Source: Rhodococcus spelaei (GTDB taxonomy: Bacteria > Actinomycetota > Actinomycetes > Mycobacteriales > Mycobacteriaceae). From it: a stretch of 64,000 nucleotides of DNA. The stretch covers positions 186,001-250,000 of the forward strand of contig NZ_VIGH01000002.1 of the NCBI RefSeq assembly GCF_006704125.1, in the 5' to 3' direction. A program made the position numbers and the translations under genes. The notes under the pieces were generated by a model. That model searched no databases. It had not been told where the DNA came from and saw only the letters and a program-made list of their open reading frames with translations. Positions 41,517 through 54,002 of the stretch are shown in pieces (position 1 is the first letter of the stretch; the number at the start of each line of letters is the position of its first letter).

Positions 41517-42995
41517 TCAGGGAGTGACGGGCGCGAGGACTGGCGCCGCGGCTGTGGGTGGTCGCCGCGCGGGCACCCGCATGAGGAACGCGACCGCGAG
41601 CGCGGCGAGGACGAAAAGGACGGACAGGGCGAGCATTCCCACACCATAGGCGTGTGGGGTGCGGGCCTCGCCGGTCGTCAACAGCGCGGCGACCGGTCCG
41701 GCGACACCGAGCCCGAGGCCCATCCCCAGTTGTCCGACAGCGGGTTTCACCGATCCGACAGTGCCGATCAGGCCCGGCGGTGCGGCCGCCGCAACCACCG
41801 CGGACTGCGGGTTCTGCATCCACATGATCCCGAACCCGACCACCAGGACGCCGAACCCCGGGACGGCCAGCTCGCGGCCGACGGCAGTGAAGATCTGCGA
41901 CGCGAGTCCGACCGCCAGAACCAGCAGACCGGAGACGAACATGGTCCGCGGCCCGACCCGGTACCGCGACATCACGAAGCCGGACGCCGTCGCCCCGGCG
42001 ATGCTCCCGACGCCGATCAGTGACGCCACCATCGCGACTCCAGCATCAGTGTGCCCCAAGGGAATTGCCATGGCCGGGAACTGCCCGATGATCGCGCCGT
42101 TGGCCAGGTTGAACATCAACCCGACGAGACAGGCGCCCGCGAACGCGGGCGCGGCGAAGAGCCCGACGGGAAAGCCCGGGTTCGCGCAGCCCGCCTCCCA
42201 CCAGACGAAGGTCGTCAGCACGACGAGGGCGATCACGACACCGCCGAGCACCACCGGTGAACCCCAACCTCTGGCGCTCCCCTGGCTCAGGCTGTATATG
42301 AGGGCAACGAGCCCGACTCCGGCGAGCACCACCCCGAAAGTGTCGAACCTCCTCGACGTCGCCGCACGGTTCTCCGGCAGCAGCAGCGCCGCCGCCACGG
42401 TCGAGACCAGGGCAAGGGCGCCGGTGAGCAGGTACACACAGCGCCAACCCCACTGCTGCTGCACCAGTCCGCCCGCCACGCCGATCAGCACGATCGCGAC
42501 GGAGTCGACTACCAGCCACACCGAGAACGCCCTCACCAACCGGCGGTCGGAGAACAGGGCCGGCAGGAAGGCAAGCACCATCGCGAACGACATGGCCGTC
42601 GAAACCCCCATGAGCACGCGACCCGCACCGAACACCCACTCATTGGTCGCCGCGGCGCCGGTGACCGCGGCAGCAGCGACGCCCGCGCCGCCGAGCACGA
42701 GTATCAGCTTACGGCCCTTGAGGTCTCCGAGGATCGCGACCCCGAGCATGCAGGCCGCCAGCGCGATGGTGCTGATCGAGCGGAGCAGATCGGACGCCGC
42801 CGGATCGAGGCCGAAGTCGGCGGCCACCGCCGGCATCGCGACCGCGTTCAACTGCGGGTCGACGGCTTGGAGCGTCGAGTTCAGCACGATGACGGCAAGC
42901 GCGGCGGCGAGCGGGCGGCGGGTCCGCAGCGTCCGGGCCGGCCAGCGCTGGGGCACCGGGGTGTGGGGGTACGCGGGTACTGCAAATCGAGCCAT
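41517..42995 (-). CDS. MFS transporter upstream of the amidohydrolase
   Basis: The 492-residue protein has about fourteen hydrophobic segments, as in DHA2-type carriers. NSTLQAVDPQLNAVAMPAVAADFGLDPAASDLLRSISTIALAACMLGVAILGDLKGRKLIL shows the D1-like region and loop 2-3 motif A. The motif C equivalent, IVLIGVAGGLVQQQWGWRCVYLLTG, is less canonical, so import is not excluded. ATG 42995 has GAAGGACC upstream. It forms a two-gene unit with the amidohydrolase. Confidence 0.85.
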   Translation of the reverse strand: MARFAVPAYPHTPVPQRWPARTLRTRRPLAAALAVIVLNSTLQAVDPQLNAVAMPAVAADFGLDPAASDLLRSISTIALAACMLGVAILGDLKGRKLILVLGGAGVAAAAVTGAAATNEWVFGAGRVLMGVSTAMSFAMVLAFLPALFSDRRLVRAFSVWLVVDSVAIVLIGVAGGLVQQQWGWRCVYLLTGALALVSTVAAALLLPENRAATSRRFDTFGVVLAGVGLVALIYSLSQGSARGWGSPVVLGGVVIALVVLTTFVWWEAGCANPGFPVGLFAAPAFAGACLVGLMFNLANGAIIGQFPAMAIPLGHTDAGVAMVASLIGVGSIAGATASGFVMSRYRVGPRTMFVSGLLVLAVGLASQIFTAVGRELAVPGFGVLVVGFGIMWMQNPQSAVVAAAAPPGLIGTVGSVKPAVGQLGMGLGLGVAGPVAALLTTGEARTPHAYGVGMLALSVLFVLAALAVAFLMRVPARRPPTAAAPVLAPVTP

Positions 42996-43376
42996 CGAGC
43001 GGTCCTTCGGACGATGCGCGGACAGGACGGAGGGCTAGTCCGACCCGCCCGGATCGCGTCGTTCGACCGCGAGGAGGTACACCTTGCTGCGCCGGAAGGC
43101 GGCACGCATGGGTCCCTCGAGGATGAGCATGTCCGCCAAGCTAGGGGGCGCGGCACGGCGCGACAACGCTGGTCTCACTCAATGAGCAAGATCACTGAAC
43201 CGTGTCTGCGAACCGGACGAAGTCCGCGGGCCACGCCTCGGCCTGCCGCAGGACAAGGTCGAGACCGTAGCGCCTCGCGCCTGTGCACGGACTACCGCCC
43301 GCCCGGTATGTCCCAGCTTCCGAAGTTGGCGCCCGCGATGGCTCCGATCATCGATGAGGTGCACGAGCTGAACGCA
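42996..43376. other. Intergenic region upstream of the MFS gene
   Basis: About 380 bases separate the minus-strand MFS start from the hairpin at 43377-43415. No frame with a ribosome site and coding-like codon use was seen on either strand. It should hold the MFS/amidohydrolase promoter; no clear operator was found. Confidence 0.35.
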
Positions 43377-43415
43377 CGAAGGTCTCCCGCCTCGCATCAC
43401 GACGGGAGACCTTCG
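43377..43415 (-). terminator. Terminator of the 34-residue peptide gene
   Basis: CGAAGGTCTCCCG (43377-43389) pairs perfectly over 13 bases with CGGGAGACCTTCG (43403-43415) around a 13-base loop. It begins 15 bases beyond the minus-strand stop of the small gene. Confidence 0.75.
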
Positions 43416-43430
43416 TTGTCCATCGACCGG

Positions 43431-43535
43431 CTACCGCGTGGATCGACCCTGATCTCCCAATCCCCCAGAGGAACCCTCACCCAACATCGTGATCAGACCC
43501 CCCACCGCCTGCAAAACCGACCCAATCAATTCCAT
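43431..43535 (-). CDS. 34-residue amphipathic peptide gene
   Basis: ATG 43535 lies seven to eight bases after GAGAGGA and opens a 34-codon frame followed at once by a strong terminator, which argues that it is a real transcribed unit. The first ~18 residues (MELIGSVLQAVGGLITML) form a hydrophobic amphipathic helix without a basic signal-peptide start. The tail is Gly/Ser-rich and charged. Short leaderless helical peptides of this kind include the PorA/PorH channel formers of mycolic-acid bacteria, but no sequence match is claimed; a membrane-active or regulatory peptide is equally possible. Confidence 0.55.
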   Translation of the reverse strand: MELIGSVLQAVGGLITMLGEGSSGGLGDQGRSTR

Positions 43536-43675
43536 CACAGGATCCTCTCGACAGCGAATTGCCCGACAGGGTATTTCACGCACCCTCGGGAGCGCCCGAC
43601 CCGGCGCTGCGCCGAAGGCTACCGACCCGCCCCGACCCCCATACAGGAACTCGAATATCACTGCAGCAATTAACT

Positions 43676-43696
43676 ATTCGTTCAACACAAACGAAT
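43676..43696. promoter_or_regulatory. Inverted repeat ATTCGTT-N7-AACGAAT
   Basis: A perfect seven-base dyad lies in a short A+T-rich island about 140 bases upstream of the 34-residue peptide gene and 100 bases past the ksgA stop (both minus strand). It may be an operator for the small gene or a weak terminator for ksgA. Confidence 0.35.
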
Positions 43697-43799
43697 GCAG
43701 GAACTACTCGACACTCTCAAACCTCACCAAAGCGGCGGGTTCCAAGACCTCATCGGAGAAGGATTCGGGCGGCGCGGACGGACCGACGTCAGGGGCGCG

Positions 43800-44690
43800 T
43801 CATCCGATCGGATCGACCGCGGCCAGGCGCACGAAGTCCGCGGCGTCGAGGACCTCGCCGCGGGCGGACGGCTCGATCCCCGCCGCGACCAGCCGGCGCT
43901 CGGCCTCTGCGGGCGATCCCGCCCAGGTGGCCAGCGCGGCCCGCAATGTCTTGCGGCGCTGTGCGAATGCAGCGTCCACGACGGCGAACACCCTGCGGCG
44001 GTGCTCCTCGTCGATCGGCCACGGCGGGGTGGGGTAACGGTCGATTCGGACCAGTCCGGACTCGATCTTCGGTTCCGGCCAGAACACGTGCCGGCCAACC
44101 GATCCCGCGCGACGGACCTCGCCGAAGAAGTTCGCCTTCACGCTCGGTACCCCGTAGATCTTGCCGCCGGGCGAGGCAGCGAGCCGGTCCGCGACCTCCG
44201 CCTGCACCATCACCAATGCGGTACGGAGCGACGGGAACGCGGCGAACAGGTGCAGTAGCACCGGGACCGCGACGTTGTAGGGCAGGTTCGCCACCAGTGC
44301 GGTCGGCTCGGCCGGCACCTGCGACGGCAACACCCGCATCGCGTCCTCGAGGACCACGTCGAGCCGTCCGGACAGTTCCGGCGCGCGCTCGGCGACGGTC
44401 GTGGGCAGCCGGGTCGCCAGCTTGGGGTCGATCTCGACGGCGACCACCCGCTCGACGACGTCGAGCAGGGCCAGCGTCAGCGAACCGAGGCCCGGGCCGA
44501 CCTCGAGCACCACGTCGTCGCGAGTAACCCCGGAGACCGCGACGATCTTGCGGACGGTGTTGCCGTCGTGGACGAAGTTCTGACCGAGCTGTTTGGTGGG
44601 CCTGATGTCGAACTCGGCCGCCAGGGTCCGCACCTCGGCCGGGCCGAGCAGCGCGGCCTCGCCCCGCGGGGTCGCCTCGGGGGTTGTCAC
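43800..44690 (-). CDS. ksgA: 16S rRNA (adenine1518-N6/adenine1519-N6)-dimethyltransferase
   Basis: The 296-residue SAM-dependent enzyme dimethylates two adenines in the 3' hairpin of 16S rRNA during 30S maturation. [18 protein letters not shown] is the N-terminal signature, [17 protein letters not shown] is SAM motif I, and [17 protein letters not shown] is the catalytic NLPY motif [20 protein letters not shown] and [12 protein letters not shown] complete the family pattern. GTG 44690 has GAGGTG upstream. It lies directly downstream of rpfB, as in mycobacteria. Confidence 0.97.
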   Translation of the reverse strand: MTTPEATPRGEAALLGPAEVRTLAAEFDIRPTKQLGQNFVHDGNTVRKIVAVSGVTRDDVVLEVGPGLGSLTLALLDVVERVVAVEIDPKLATRLPTTVAERAPELSGRLDVVLEDAMRVLPSQVPAEPTALVANLPYNVAVPVLLHLFAAFPSLRTALVMVQAEVADRLAASPGGKIYGVPSVKANFFGEVRRAGSVGRHVFWPEPKIESGLVRIDRYPTPPWPIDEEHRRRVFAVVDAAFAQRRKTLRAALATWAGSPAEAERRLVAAGIEPSARGEVLDAADFVRLAAVDPIG

Positions 44691-44766
44691 TGCGGGTTCA
44701 CCTCGGTGTCTGACACAGGGGTGAACCTATCGCCTGCCGTGACCTGGGCAGAAATCCGGCGCGCGG

Positions 44767-48281
<3,515 letters not shown>

Positions 48282-48409
48282 CCGCCCGCGACGGGGCGGG
48301 ACGCCGTGACCGGGATCATTCGGCGCAAGCCCTGTCGTCCACGGCCCGGGATAGCCAATCCGGTGGTGGTGTGCCGCGGATGTCGGACCGTGGTGGGAGT
48401 GTGTGATTC

Positions 48410-49605
48410 ATGATCGTTCGCTACCGGTACCGTGCCTACCCGACCGGCGGTCAGCAGCAGATGCTGGCCCGGGCGTTCGGGTGGTGTTCAACGACGCGCT
48501 CAGGGTCCGGCAGGACGCCCGTGCTGCTGGGGTGAAGATGACGGACACCGAGGTGCAACGCCTGGTGGTCACGGCGGCGAAGAGCACACCCGAACGGGCA
48601 TGGTTGGGTGAGGTGGCGTCGGTGGCGCTGGTGCAGGCATGTCAGGACGCCCGCCGCGCGTACCGAAACTTCTTCGACAGTCTCTCGGGAAGGAGGAAGG
48701 GCCAGCGGGTCGGGGCACCGAGGTTCCGGTCCCGCAAGGGCAACAGGCAGTCGATCCGGCTGACCCGCAACGGGTTCACAGTCACCGGCCGGGGTGTGCG
48801 GTTGGCGAAGATCGGTGACGTCGAGCTGGCGTGGTCCCGCGGACTGCCGTCCGCGCCGTCCTCGGCCACCGTCGTCCGGGAGGCCGATGGCCGGTACTAC
48901 GTCTCGTTCGTCGTCGAAACCTCCGCGACGCCACTGCCCCCGTCTACGACGGTCGCCGGTATCGACTTGGGCCTGACGGATCTGGCGGCGATCGTCCGCT
49001 CGGACGGAACCCGGGAGAAGATCCGCGCACCCCGCCACCTGCGGGGAGCGGAACGTCGTCTCGCCTGCGGGCAGAAGGCGTTGGCCCGCAAGGAGAAGGG
49101 CTCGAAGAACCGGGGCAAGGCCCGCCGCCGGGTGGCGGTCTTGCACCGGAAAGTGAGGGAAACTCGGCTCGACCAGCACCACAAACTCGCGCACCGGCTC
49201 GTTCACGACAACCAAGTGATCGCGGTCGAGGACCTCGCCATCGCCGGGCTCGCACGAACCCGTTTGGCGAAGTCTGTGCACGACGCCGGATGGAGCACCC
49301 TCGTCCGGCTGCTCGAGGAGAAATCCGTCAGGTACGGGCAGACGGTCGTCAAGGTCGACCGTTTGTTCCCGTCGACCCGCACCTGCTCAATCTGCGGGTC
49401 GGTTGGGGACAAGAAATCGTTGTCGGTTCGGGAATGGGTGTGTCCGTGCGGGGCGCACCTGGATCGGGACTACAACGCGGGAGTGAACATTGCCGACGCG
49501 GCCGGGCTGGCCGAGTCATTAAATGCTTGTGGAGCAGATGTCAGACTCCGGCTTGCCGGGGCGGTCAGCATTGAACCAGGAACCCACCGAACGGATGCAG
49601 CGTGA
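48410..49605 (+). pseudogene. tnpB: tnpB (OrfB) with N-terminal frameshift
   Basis: The reading starts at ATG 48410 (MIVRYRYRAYPTGGQQQMLARAFG) and breaks at about 48479-48481, where the frame changes and continues VVFNDALRVRQ to the TGA at 49603-49605. The family reads FGCARVVFNDAL, so exactly the ten bases for the end of Gly plus Cys-Ala-Arg are missing. RuvC residues are intact downstream: GIDLGLTDLAAI (Asp), VAVEDLAIAG (Glu), HLDRDYNAG (Asp), plus the zinc finger CSIC...CPC. A restart at an internal GTG just after the lesion could still yield a near-complete nuclease. Confidence 0.8.
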
Positions 49606-49622
49606 TGCTGCGACGCGTAGGA

Positions 49623-49646
49623 CTCCCGGCCGTTCACGGCCGGGAG
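49623..49646 (+). repeat. Right-end hairpin of the TnpB element
   Basis: CTCCCGGCCG and CGGCCGGGAG flank TTCA. In this family the structure forms the transposon end and the 3' part of the guide RNA scaffold. Confidence 0.7.
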
Positions 49647-49727
49647 GATGTCAATAGCATGTGACTCGGACCACACCGGCGAGCCGGGCCCGATCACGGG
49701 CCGGCCACGCACGAACCAGGAGTTGCC

Positions 49728-51350
49728 ATGCTGAGCACGATGCAAGACGCCCCACTGTCGATCGCGCAGATCCTGCGCCACGGCGCCAGCGTGCACGGCG
49801 CCGCGGAGGTGGTCACCTGGACCGACCAGGGGCCGCGGCGCGAGAGCTACGCCGATGTCGGCCGTCGCACGGCCGCACTGGCGCACGCCCTGCGCGGGCT
49901 GGGTGTCACCGGCGACCAGCGAGTGGCGACCTTCATGTGGAACAACGCCGAACACCTCGAGGTGTACCTGGCCGTGCCGGCGATGGGCGCCGTCCTGCAC
50001 ACCCTGAACATCCGACTGTTCCCCGAGCAGCTGGTCCACGTCGCCAACCATGCCGAGGACCACGTCGTCATCGTCGACCCGACGCTGATCCCGCTGCTGG
50101 CCCCCCAACTGCCGCAGCTGACGACGGTCAAGCACGTCATCGTCACGGGCAAGGACACCGCGGGTCTGCAGGCGCCGGCGGGCGTACAGGTGCACAGCTA
50201 CGAGGACCTGCTGGCGGGACAACCGCAGGAGTTCGACTGGCCAGAGGTGGACGAGCGCAGCGCGGCCGCGATGTGCTACACCTCCGGGACCACCGGGGAC
50301 CCGAAAGGTGTTGTGTACTCGCACCGTTCGATCTACCTGCACTCCATGCAGGTGTGCATGAGCGACGGCCCGAACCTGCGCCAGGGCGATCGCGCCCTCG
50401 CGGTCGTGCCGCAGTTCCACGCGATGTCGTGGGGACTGCCCTACGCCGCCTTCATGATCGGCGCGACCCTGATCATGCCGGACCGGTTCCTCCAGCCCGG
50501 CCCGCTCGCCGAGATCATCGCCTCCGAGAAGCCGACGATGGCTGCGGCCGTCCCCACCATCTGGCAGGGCCTGCACCTCCATCTCGAACAGCATCCGCAG
50601 GACATCTCCAGCATGAAGGAGGTGCTGATCGGCGGGTCCGCGGTGCCGCCGTCGCTGATGCGGGCATTCGAGGACGAGCACCAGGTGACGGTGCTGCACG
50701 CCTGGGGCATGACCGAGACCTCGCCACTCGGGTCCGTCGCGCGACCGCCCGCCGACGCCACCGGCGACGAGCGCTGGGCCTACCGCTTCACCCAGGGCCG
50801 CTTCCCCGCGTCGGTCCAGGCCCGCCTGGTCGACGACGAGGGCGCAGTGGTCCCGCACGACGGCACCGGCATCGGCGAGCTCGAGGTCCGCGGACCGTGG
50901 ATCACCGGCTCGTACTACGGCGTGGACGACGCCGACAAGTTCGACGGCGGATGGCTGCGCACCGGCGACGTCGGCAGCATCACCGCCGACGGCTACCTCA
51001 CCCTGACCGACCGCTCCAAGGACATCATCAAGTCCGGCGGCGAGTGGATCTCCTCGGTCGACCTGGAGAACGCCGTGATGGGCCACCCGTCGGTCGCCGA
51101 GGCCGCGGTGATCGGCGTGCCGGACGAGAAGTGGGACGAGCGGCCACTGGTCGCGGTCGTGCTGCGCGAGGGTAGCGGGACGTCCGTCGCGGACCTGCGC
51201 GACTTCCTGGCGGACAAGGTCGCCAAGTGGCAGCTGCCGGAGAACTGGGCGCTGATCGAGGAGGTGCCCAAGACCAGCGTCGGCAAGTTCGACAAGAAGC
51301 GGCTGCGGGCGCGGTTCCAGGACGGCGGACTCGACGTGGTCCGCCTCTGA
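49728..51350 (+). CDS. Medium/long-chain fatty acid-CoA ligase (AlkK/FadD-like)
   Basis: The 540-residue adenylating enzyme activates fatty acids to acyl-CoA. MCYTSGTTGDPKGVVYSHRS is the P-loop, HAWGMTETSPLGS is A5, GWLRTGDVGSITADGYLTLTDRSKDIIKSGGEWIS joins A7 and A8, and VGKFDKKRLR bears the catalytic Lys. AVVPQFHAMSWGLPYAAFMIGATLIMPDRFLQP is typical of the AlkK-like medium-chain group, in contrast to the FAAL-type Pks16 earlier in the window. ATG 49728 follows CAGGAG. It lies just beyond the TnpB element and converges on tatD. Confidence 0.9.
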   Translation: MLSTMQDAPLSIAQILRHGASVHGAAEVVTWTDQGPRRESYADVGRRTAALAHALRGLGVTGDQRVATFMWNNAEHLEVYLAVPAMGAVLHTLNIRLFPEQLVHVANHAEDHVVIVDPTLIPLLAPQLPQLTTVKHVIVTGKDTAGLQAPAGVQVHSYEDLLAGQPQEFDWPEVDERSAAAMCYTSGTTGDPKGVVYSHRSIYLHSMQVCMSDGPNLRQGDRALAVVPQFHAMSWGLPYAAFMIGATLIMPDRFLQPGPLAEIIASEKPTMAAAVPTIWQGLHLHLEQHPQDISSMKEVLIGGSAVPPSLMRAFEDEHQVTVLHAWGMTETSPLGSVARPPADATGDERWAYRFTQGRFPASVQARLVDDEGAVVPHDGTGIGELEVRGPWITGSYYGVDDADKFDGGWLRTGDVGSITADGYLTLTDRSKDIIKSGGEWISSVDLENAVMGHPSVAEAAVIGVPDEKWDERPLVAVVLREGSGTSVADLRDFLADKVAKWQLPENWALIEEVPKTSVGKFDKKRLRARFQDGGLDVVRL

Positions 51351-51387
51351 CCACCGCGCCCTGAGACCCCTCGGACTGCCGTCGCCG

Positions 51388-52215
51388 TCAGATTCCGTAG
51401 ACCCGCTCCGCAGTCGCGGTGGCGGCGGCGGCCAGTTCGAGGGGATCCTGGCCACGCGTGCGCGCCAGCGACCGGACCGTGTACGGCAGGCAGTACGGCT
51501 CGTTCGGAGCGCCCCGGAACGGGTGCGGAGTCAGGAACGGCGCGTCGGTCTCGACCAGCAGCTGGTCGTCGGGCACCAGTTTCGCCGCCTCGTGCAGCTC
51601 GCGGGCGTTGCGGAAGCTGACGGTCCCGGAGAAGCTGAGCACGTAGCCCGCCTCGACGCACGCCAGCGCCATCGTCGCGTCCGACGAGAAGCAATGGAAG
51701 ATCACCGTCTCCGGAGCGCCCTCGTCGAGCAGCACGGTCAGCAGGTCGTGGTCGGCCTCGCGGTTGTGGATCATCAGCGGCTTGCGCAGCCGCTTGGCCA
51801 GGTCGATGTGCCAGCGGAAGCCCTCGACCTGCTCCTCGATCCCTGCGCAGCCGTCCAGCTTGCCGGGCCAGTAGTAGTCGAGGCCGGTCTCGCCGACCGC
51901 GACGGTCCGAGGGTCGGCCGCGAGCCGCTCGATCTCCGCCTTGGTCGCCTCGTCGAGGACGTTGGCGCGAGTCGGGTGGATCGCCACCGCCGCGTACACC
52001 CTCGGGTCCCAGTGCGCGGCGTCGACCGCGAACCGCGCGGCCGCCAGGTCGTCGGCGACGGTGACGACCCGGCCGACGCCCACCTTCGAGGCGCGGTCGA
52101 GGATGTCGGCCACCGACTCGGCGTCGCTCGCGCCGCAGGCGTCGAGGTGGGTATGCGCGTCGATCAGCGGCGCGAGCGGCTCGGGCAGGTCCGGGGCCGG
52201 ACGATCTTTGCTCAT
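51388..52215 (-). CDS. tatD: TatD-family metal-dependent DNase
   Basis: The 275-residue TIM-barrel hydrolase has LIDAHTHLDAC (first HxH), VGETGLDYYW (Glu), MIHNREADHD (His), FHCFSSD (His) and LVETDAPFLTPHPFRG (Asp), the full TatD metal set. TatD is a 3'-5' exonuclease active on single-stranded and damaged DNA. ATG 52215 has no ribosome site; GACAAT six bases upstream could be the -10 of a leaderless transcript. In M. tuberculosis tatD lies between metG and rpfB; here it keeps that order but with insertions on both sides. Confidence 0.93.
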   Translation of the reverse strand: MSKDRPAPDLPEPLAPLIDAHTHLDACGASDAESVADILDRASKVGVGRVVTVADDLAAARFAVDAAHWDPRVYAAVAIHPTRANVLDEATKAEIERLAADPRTVAVGETGLDYYWPGKLDGCAGIEEQVEGFRWHIDLAKRLRKPLMIHNREADHDLLTVLLDEGAPETVIFHCFSSDATMALACVEAGYVLSFSGTVSFRNARELHEAAKLVPDDQLLVETDAPFLTPHPFRGAPNEPYCLPYTVRSLARTRGQDPLELAAAATATAERVYGI

Positions 52216-52262
52216 GCGGACATTGTCGACGGCGCCGCGGGCCGCGGCCGCACCACCCTCGG

Positions 52263-53219
52263 TCAGACCCGCTGCGCGTCCACCTCGTCGACGAAGCGCG
52301 TGACCTGAGCGAGTGCGTCGACGGCCTCGGGCACCGCGAGATAGCCGGCCTGGAACACGTGCACCTGGCCGGGCCAGACCCGCAGCTCGCATCGCCCACC
52401 CGCCGCGAGAGACGCCGCGGCGAGGTGCTCGGCGTCGGCCTGCAGGACCTCTCGCCCGCCGACGTGGACCAGCATCGGCGCCAGCGCCGGACCTGCCCCG
52501 GACGCGACATCCAGTCTGGGGTCGGCCGGGTCGGCGTCGGCGAGGTACATGCCGATCAGTCGGCGACCCGTGGCGGCCTTCGCGTACGGATCACGCACGG
52601 CCGGCTCGCGGGTCGCGGCCAGCGTCATGGTGGGGTCGACGACGGGCGAGAACAGCACCAGAGCGGCCGGCTGTGGCAGACCCCGACGGACCAGCTCCCC
52701 CGCGAGCCCGAGCGCGAGGTGACCGCCCGCCGAGTCACCGGCGACGACGATGTCCTCCGGCCGGTGGCCGCGGCCGAGCAACCAGCGGTACCCGGCGAGC
52801 GCGTCGTCGTGGGCGGCCGGGAACGGGTGCTCAGGCGCGAGGCGGTACCGCAGCGCGAACACCGGCCGTCCACACGCCTGCCCGACCCTGTCGATCAGCC
52901 CTCTGTGTGTGCCGGGCGAACAGGAGAAGTAGGCGCTGCCGTGCAGGTAGTAGACGACGCGCGTACCCGGCTCCGGCACCGCGCCGACCCACTCGCCCTC
53001 GACGCCGCTCTCGCGGACCCGAACGTGGAACACCCCCCATGACGGCATGACCAGGCGCAACACCTGCATCCCCAGTCGCCCGACCCGGGCACCGAGTCGG
53101 GTGGGCGACAGCACCGCGCCGAACTGGCGGATCGTGACGTACATGACGGCGGCGACGATGCGGCTGGCCCGCGACGGGGTCGTGGCGGTCGGCTCGGCGA
53201 GTGGTGGCATGGGCAACAC
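52263..53219 (-). CDS. Alpha/beta hydrolase of the hormone-sensitive lipase family
   Basis: The 318-residue esterase/lipase has VVYYLHGSAYF as oxyanion-hole strand (HGSA instead of the standard HGGG), VVAGDSAGGHLAL with the nucleophile Ser, the Asp in DPRLDVASGAGPALAPMLVHVG, and a His in GQVHVFQAG. RYRLAPEHPFPAAHDDALAGYRWL is the usual HSL pattern. The first ~70 residues are a cap. GTG 53219 is chosen for GGAGG six bases upstream. A CTGACA-N8-TGTCA dyad lies 19 bases before this start and matches a site in the TetR promoter, so it should be part of that regulon. Confidence 0.88.
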   Translation of the reverse strand: MLPMPPLAEPTATTPSRASRIVAAVMYVTIRQFGAVLSPTRLGARVGRLGMQVLRLVMPSWGVFHVRVRESGVEGEWVGAVPEPGTRVVYYLHGSAYFSCSPGTHRGLIDRVGQACGRPVFALRYRLAPEHPFPAAHDDALAGYRWLLGRGHRPEDIVVAGDSAGGHLALGLAGELVRRGLPQPAALVLFSPVVDPTMTLAATREPAVRDPYAKAATGRRLIGMYLADADPADPRLDVASGAGPALAPMLVHVGGREVLQADAEHLAAASLAAGGRCELRVWPGQVHVFQAGYLAVPEAVDALAQVTRFVDEVDAQRV

Positions 53220-53237
53220 GATGCCCCTCCGACACCG

Positions 53238-53261
53238 ATCTGACAAGCATGCGTGTCAGAT
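53238..53261. promoter_or_regulatory. TetR-type operator B (alpha/beta hydrolase promoter)
   Basis: ATCTGACA-N8-TGTCAGAT is a perfect eight-base dyad between the alpha/beta hydrolase start and the tetR stop codon. It shares CTGACA-N8-TGTCA and its spacing with operator A at 53945-53963. Confidence 0.65.
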
Positions 53262-53263
53262 CC

Positions 53264-53902
53264 TCAAGATCGACTCAGCCTGTCCTGCGCCGCTTCGAAC
53301 AACGTCGCACACACCTCGACGAGCGTCTCGACGCGCTGACGACGACCGCCCAGCAGCCAATCGACCAGCAGGTGGTTGACCGCCCCCACCAGCGCGACGG
53401 CCGTCAGCGACGCGAACTCGGCAGACACGTCCGGTCGCAGTTCCGGCAGCCACACCGCCGTCACGAGTTCGGCGAACTCGCGGAGCACTCCCAACCGGGC
53501 CTCCTCCAGCTCGGCCGACACACCGACCACCTCGATCAGCACGATGCGCGCGCGGCGAGCGTCCTCGGTGAGGCATTCGACGAAGGCCGCCAGCCCGGCG
53601 TCGGCCATCGCCCGCGGCGACGGACCTGCGGACTCGAGTGCGCCGGTGGTCGCTCCCCTGACGGTGTCGACTACCTCGGCATACAGGGCGACCAGGCAGG
53701 CATGCCGGTCCTTGAACGACTCGTAGAAGTACCGCTCGGTCAGCTCCGCCTCCGCGCAGATCTGCTTGACGGAGGTCGCGGCGTAGCCCTTCGCGCCGAA
53801 GAGTTCGAGCGCCGCAGCCAGGATCGCAGTGCGTCGGGCGACCGCGCGCTGCCCGGCATCGAGCCCCGAGTACCTGCGGCCGGCGCCGCGAGCGAGAGTC
53901 AT
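53264..53902 (-). CDS. TetR-family transcriptional repressor
   Basis: The 212-residue regulator has an N-terminal helix-turn-helix (RTAILAAALELFGAKGYAATSVKQICAEAELTERYFYESFKDRHACLVALYAEV, ~25-75) and an all-helical ligand domain (~80-205). YFYESFKDR is the form common in actinobacterial lipid/steroid TetR regulators. ATG 53902 is preceded by GAAGG eight bases upstream; earlier ATGs lack one. It is divergent from an SDR/metallo-beta-lactamase operon across 100 bp that hold operator A, and a second copy of the operator precedes the alpha/beta hydrolase. Confidence 0.88.
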   Translation of the reverse strand: MTLARGAGRRYSGLDAGQRAVARRTAILAAALELFGAKGYAATSVKQICAEAELTERYFYESFKDRHACLVALYAEVVDTVRGATTGALESAGPSPRAMADAGLAAFVECLTEDARRARIVLIEVVGVSAELEEARLGVLREFAELVTAVWLPELRPDVSAEFASLTAVALVGAVNHLLVDWLLGGRRQRVETLVEVCATLFEAAQDRLSRS

Positions 53903-53944
53903 CCTCGTACCTTCCCCCATCCCCGCATTCGAGGGTAGTCTCAT

Positions 53945-53963
53945 CTGACATGACGCCATGTCA
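53945..53963. promoter_or_regulatory. TetR-type operator A (divergent promoter)
   Basis: CTGACA-N8-TGTCA lies midway between tetR and the SDR gene; the core also reads as TGACATG-N4-CATGTCA, a perfect seven-base dyad. Autoregulation plus control of the SDR operon is the likely use. Confidence 0.7.
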
Positions 53964-54002
53964 CATCAGTGCGATCCGGCCGACACGAGGAGCGAGACCG
54001 AC

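Larger units (their letters stand above)
48410..49656 (+). mobile_element. TnpB-only IS200/IS605-family element (degraded)
   Basis: The element carries a frameshifted tnpB and no tnpA. The right end is marked by a perfect 10-bp hairpin with a TTCA loop (49623-49646) followed by GATGTCAA, the usual end of actinobacterial TnpB elements. The left end is not sharply defined; it lies somewhere in 48290-48409. It sits between the amino acid importer and the acyl-CoA ligase. The region from about 49480 to 49650 is where the guide (omega) RNA of TnpB normally overlaps the gene's 3' end. Confidence 0.75.

Noticed and set aside
42867-43673. Plus-strand frame running through the MFS upstream region and the 34-residue peptide gene
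   Set aside because: Translation is Arg/Pro-rich without motifs and it runs through the perfect terminator hairpin at 43377-43415.
48410-48535. Programmed ribosomal frameshift in tnpB
   Set aside because: No slippery heptamer is present, and exactly the codons for conserved residues are missing, which points to deletion.
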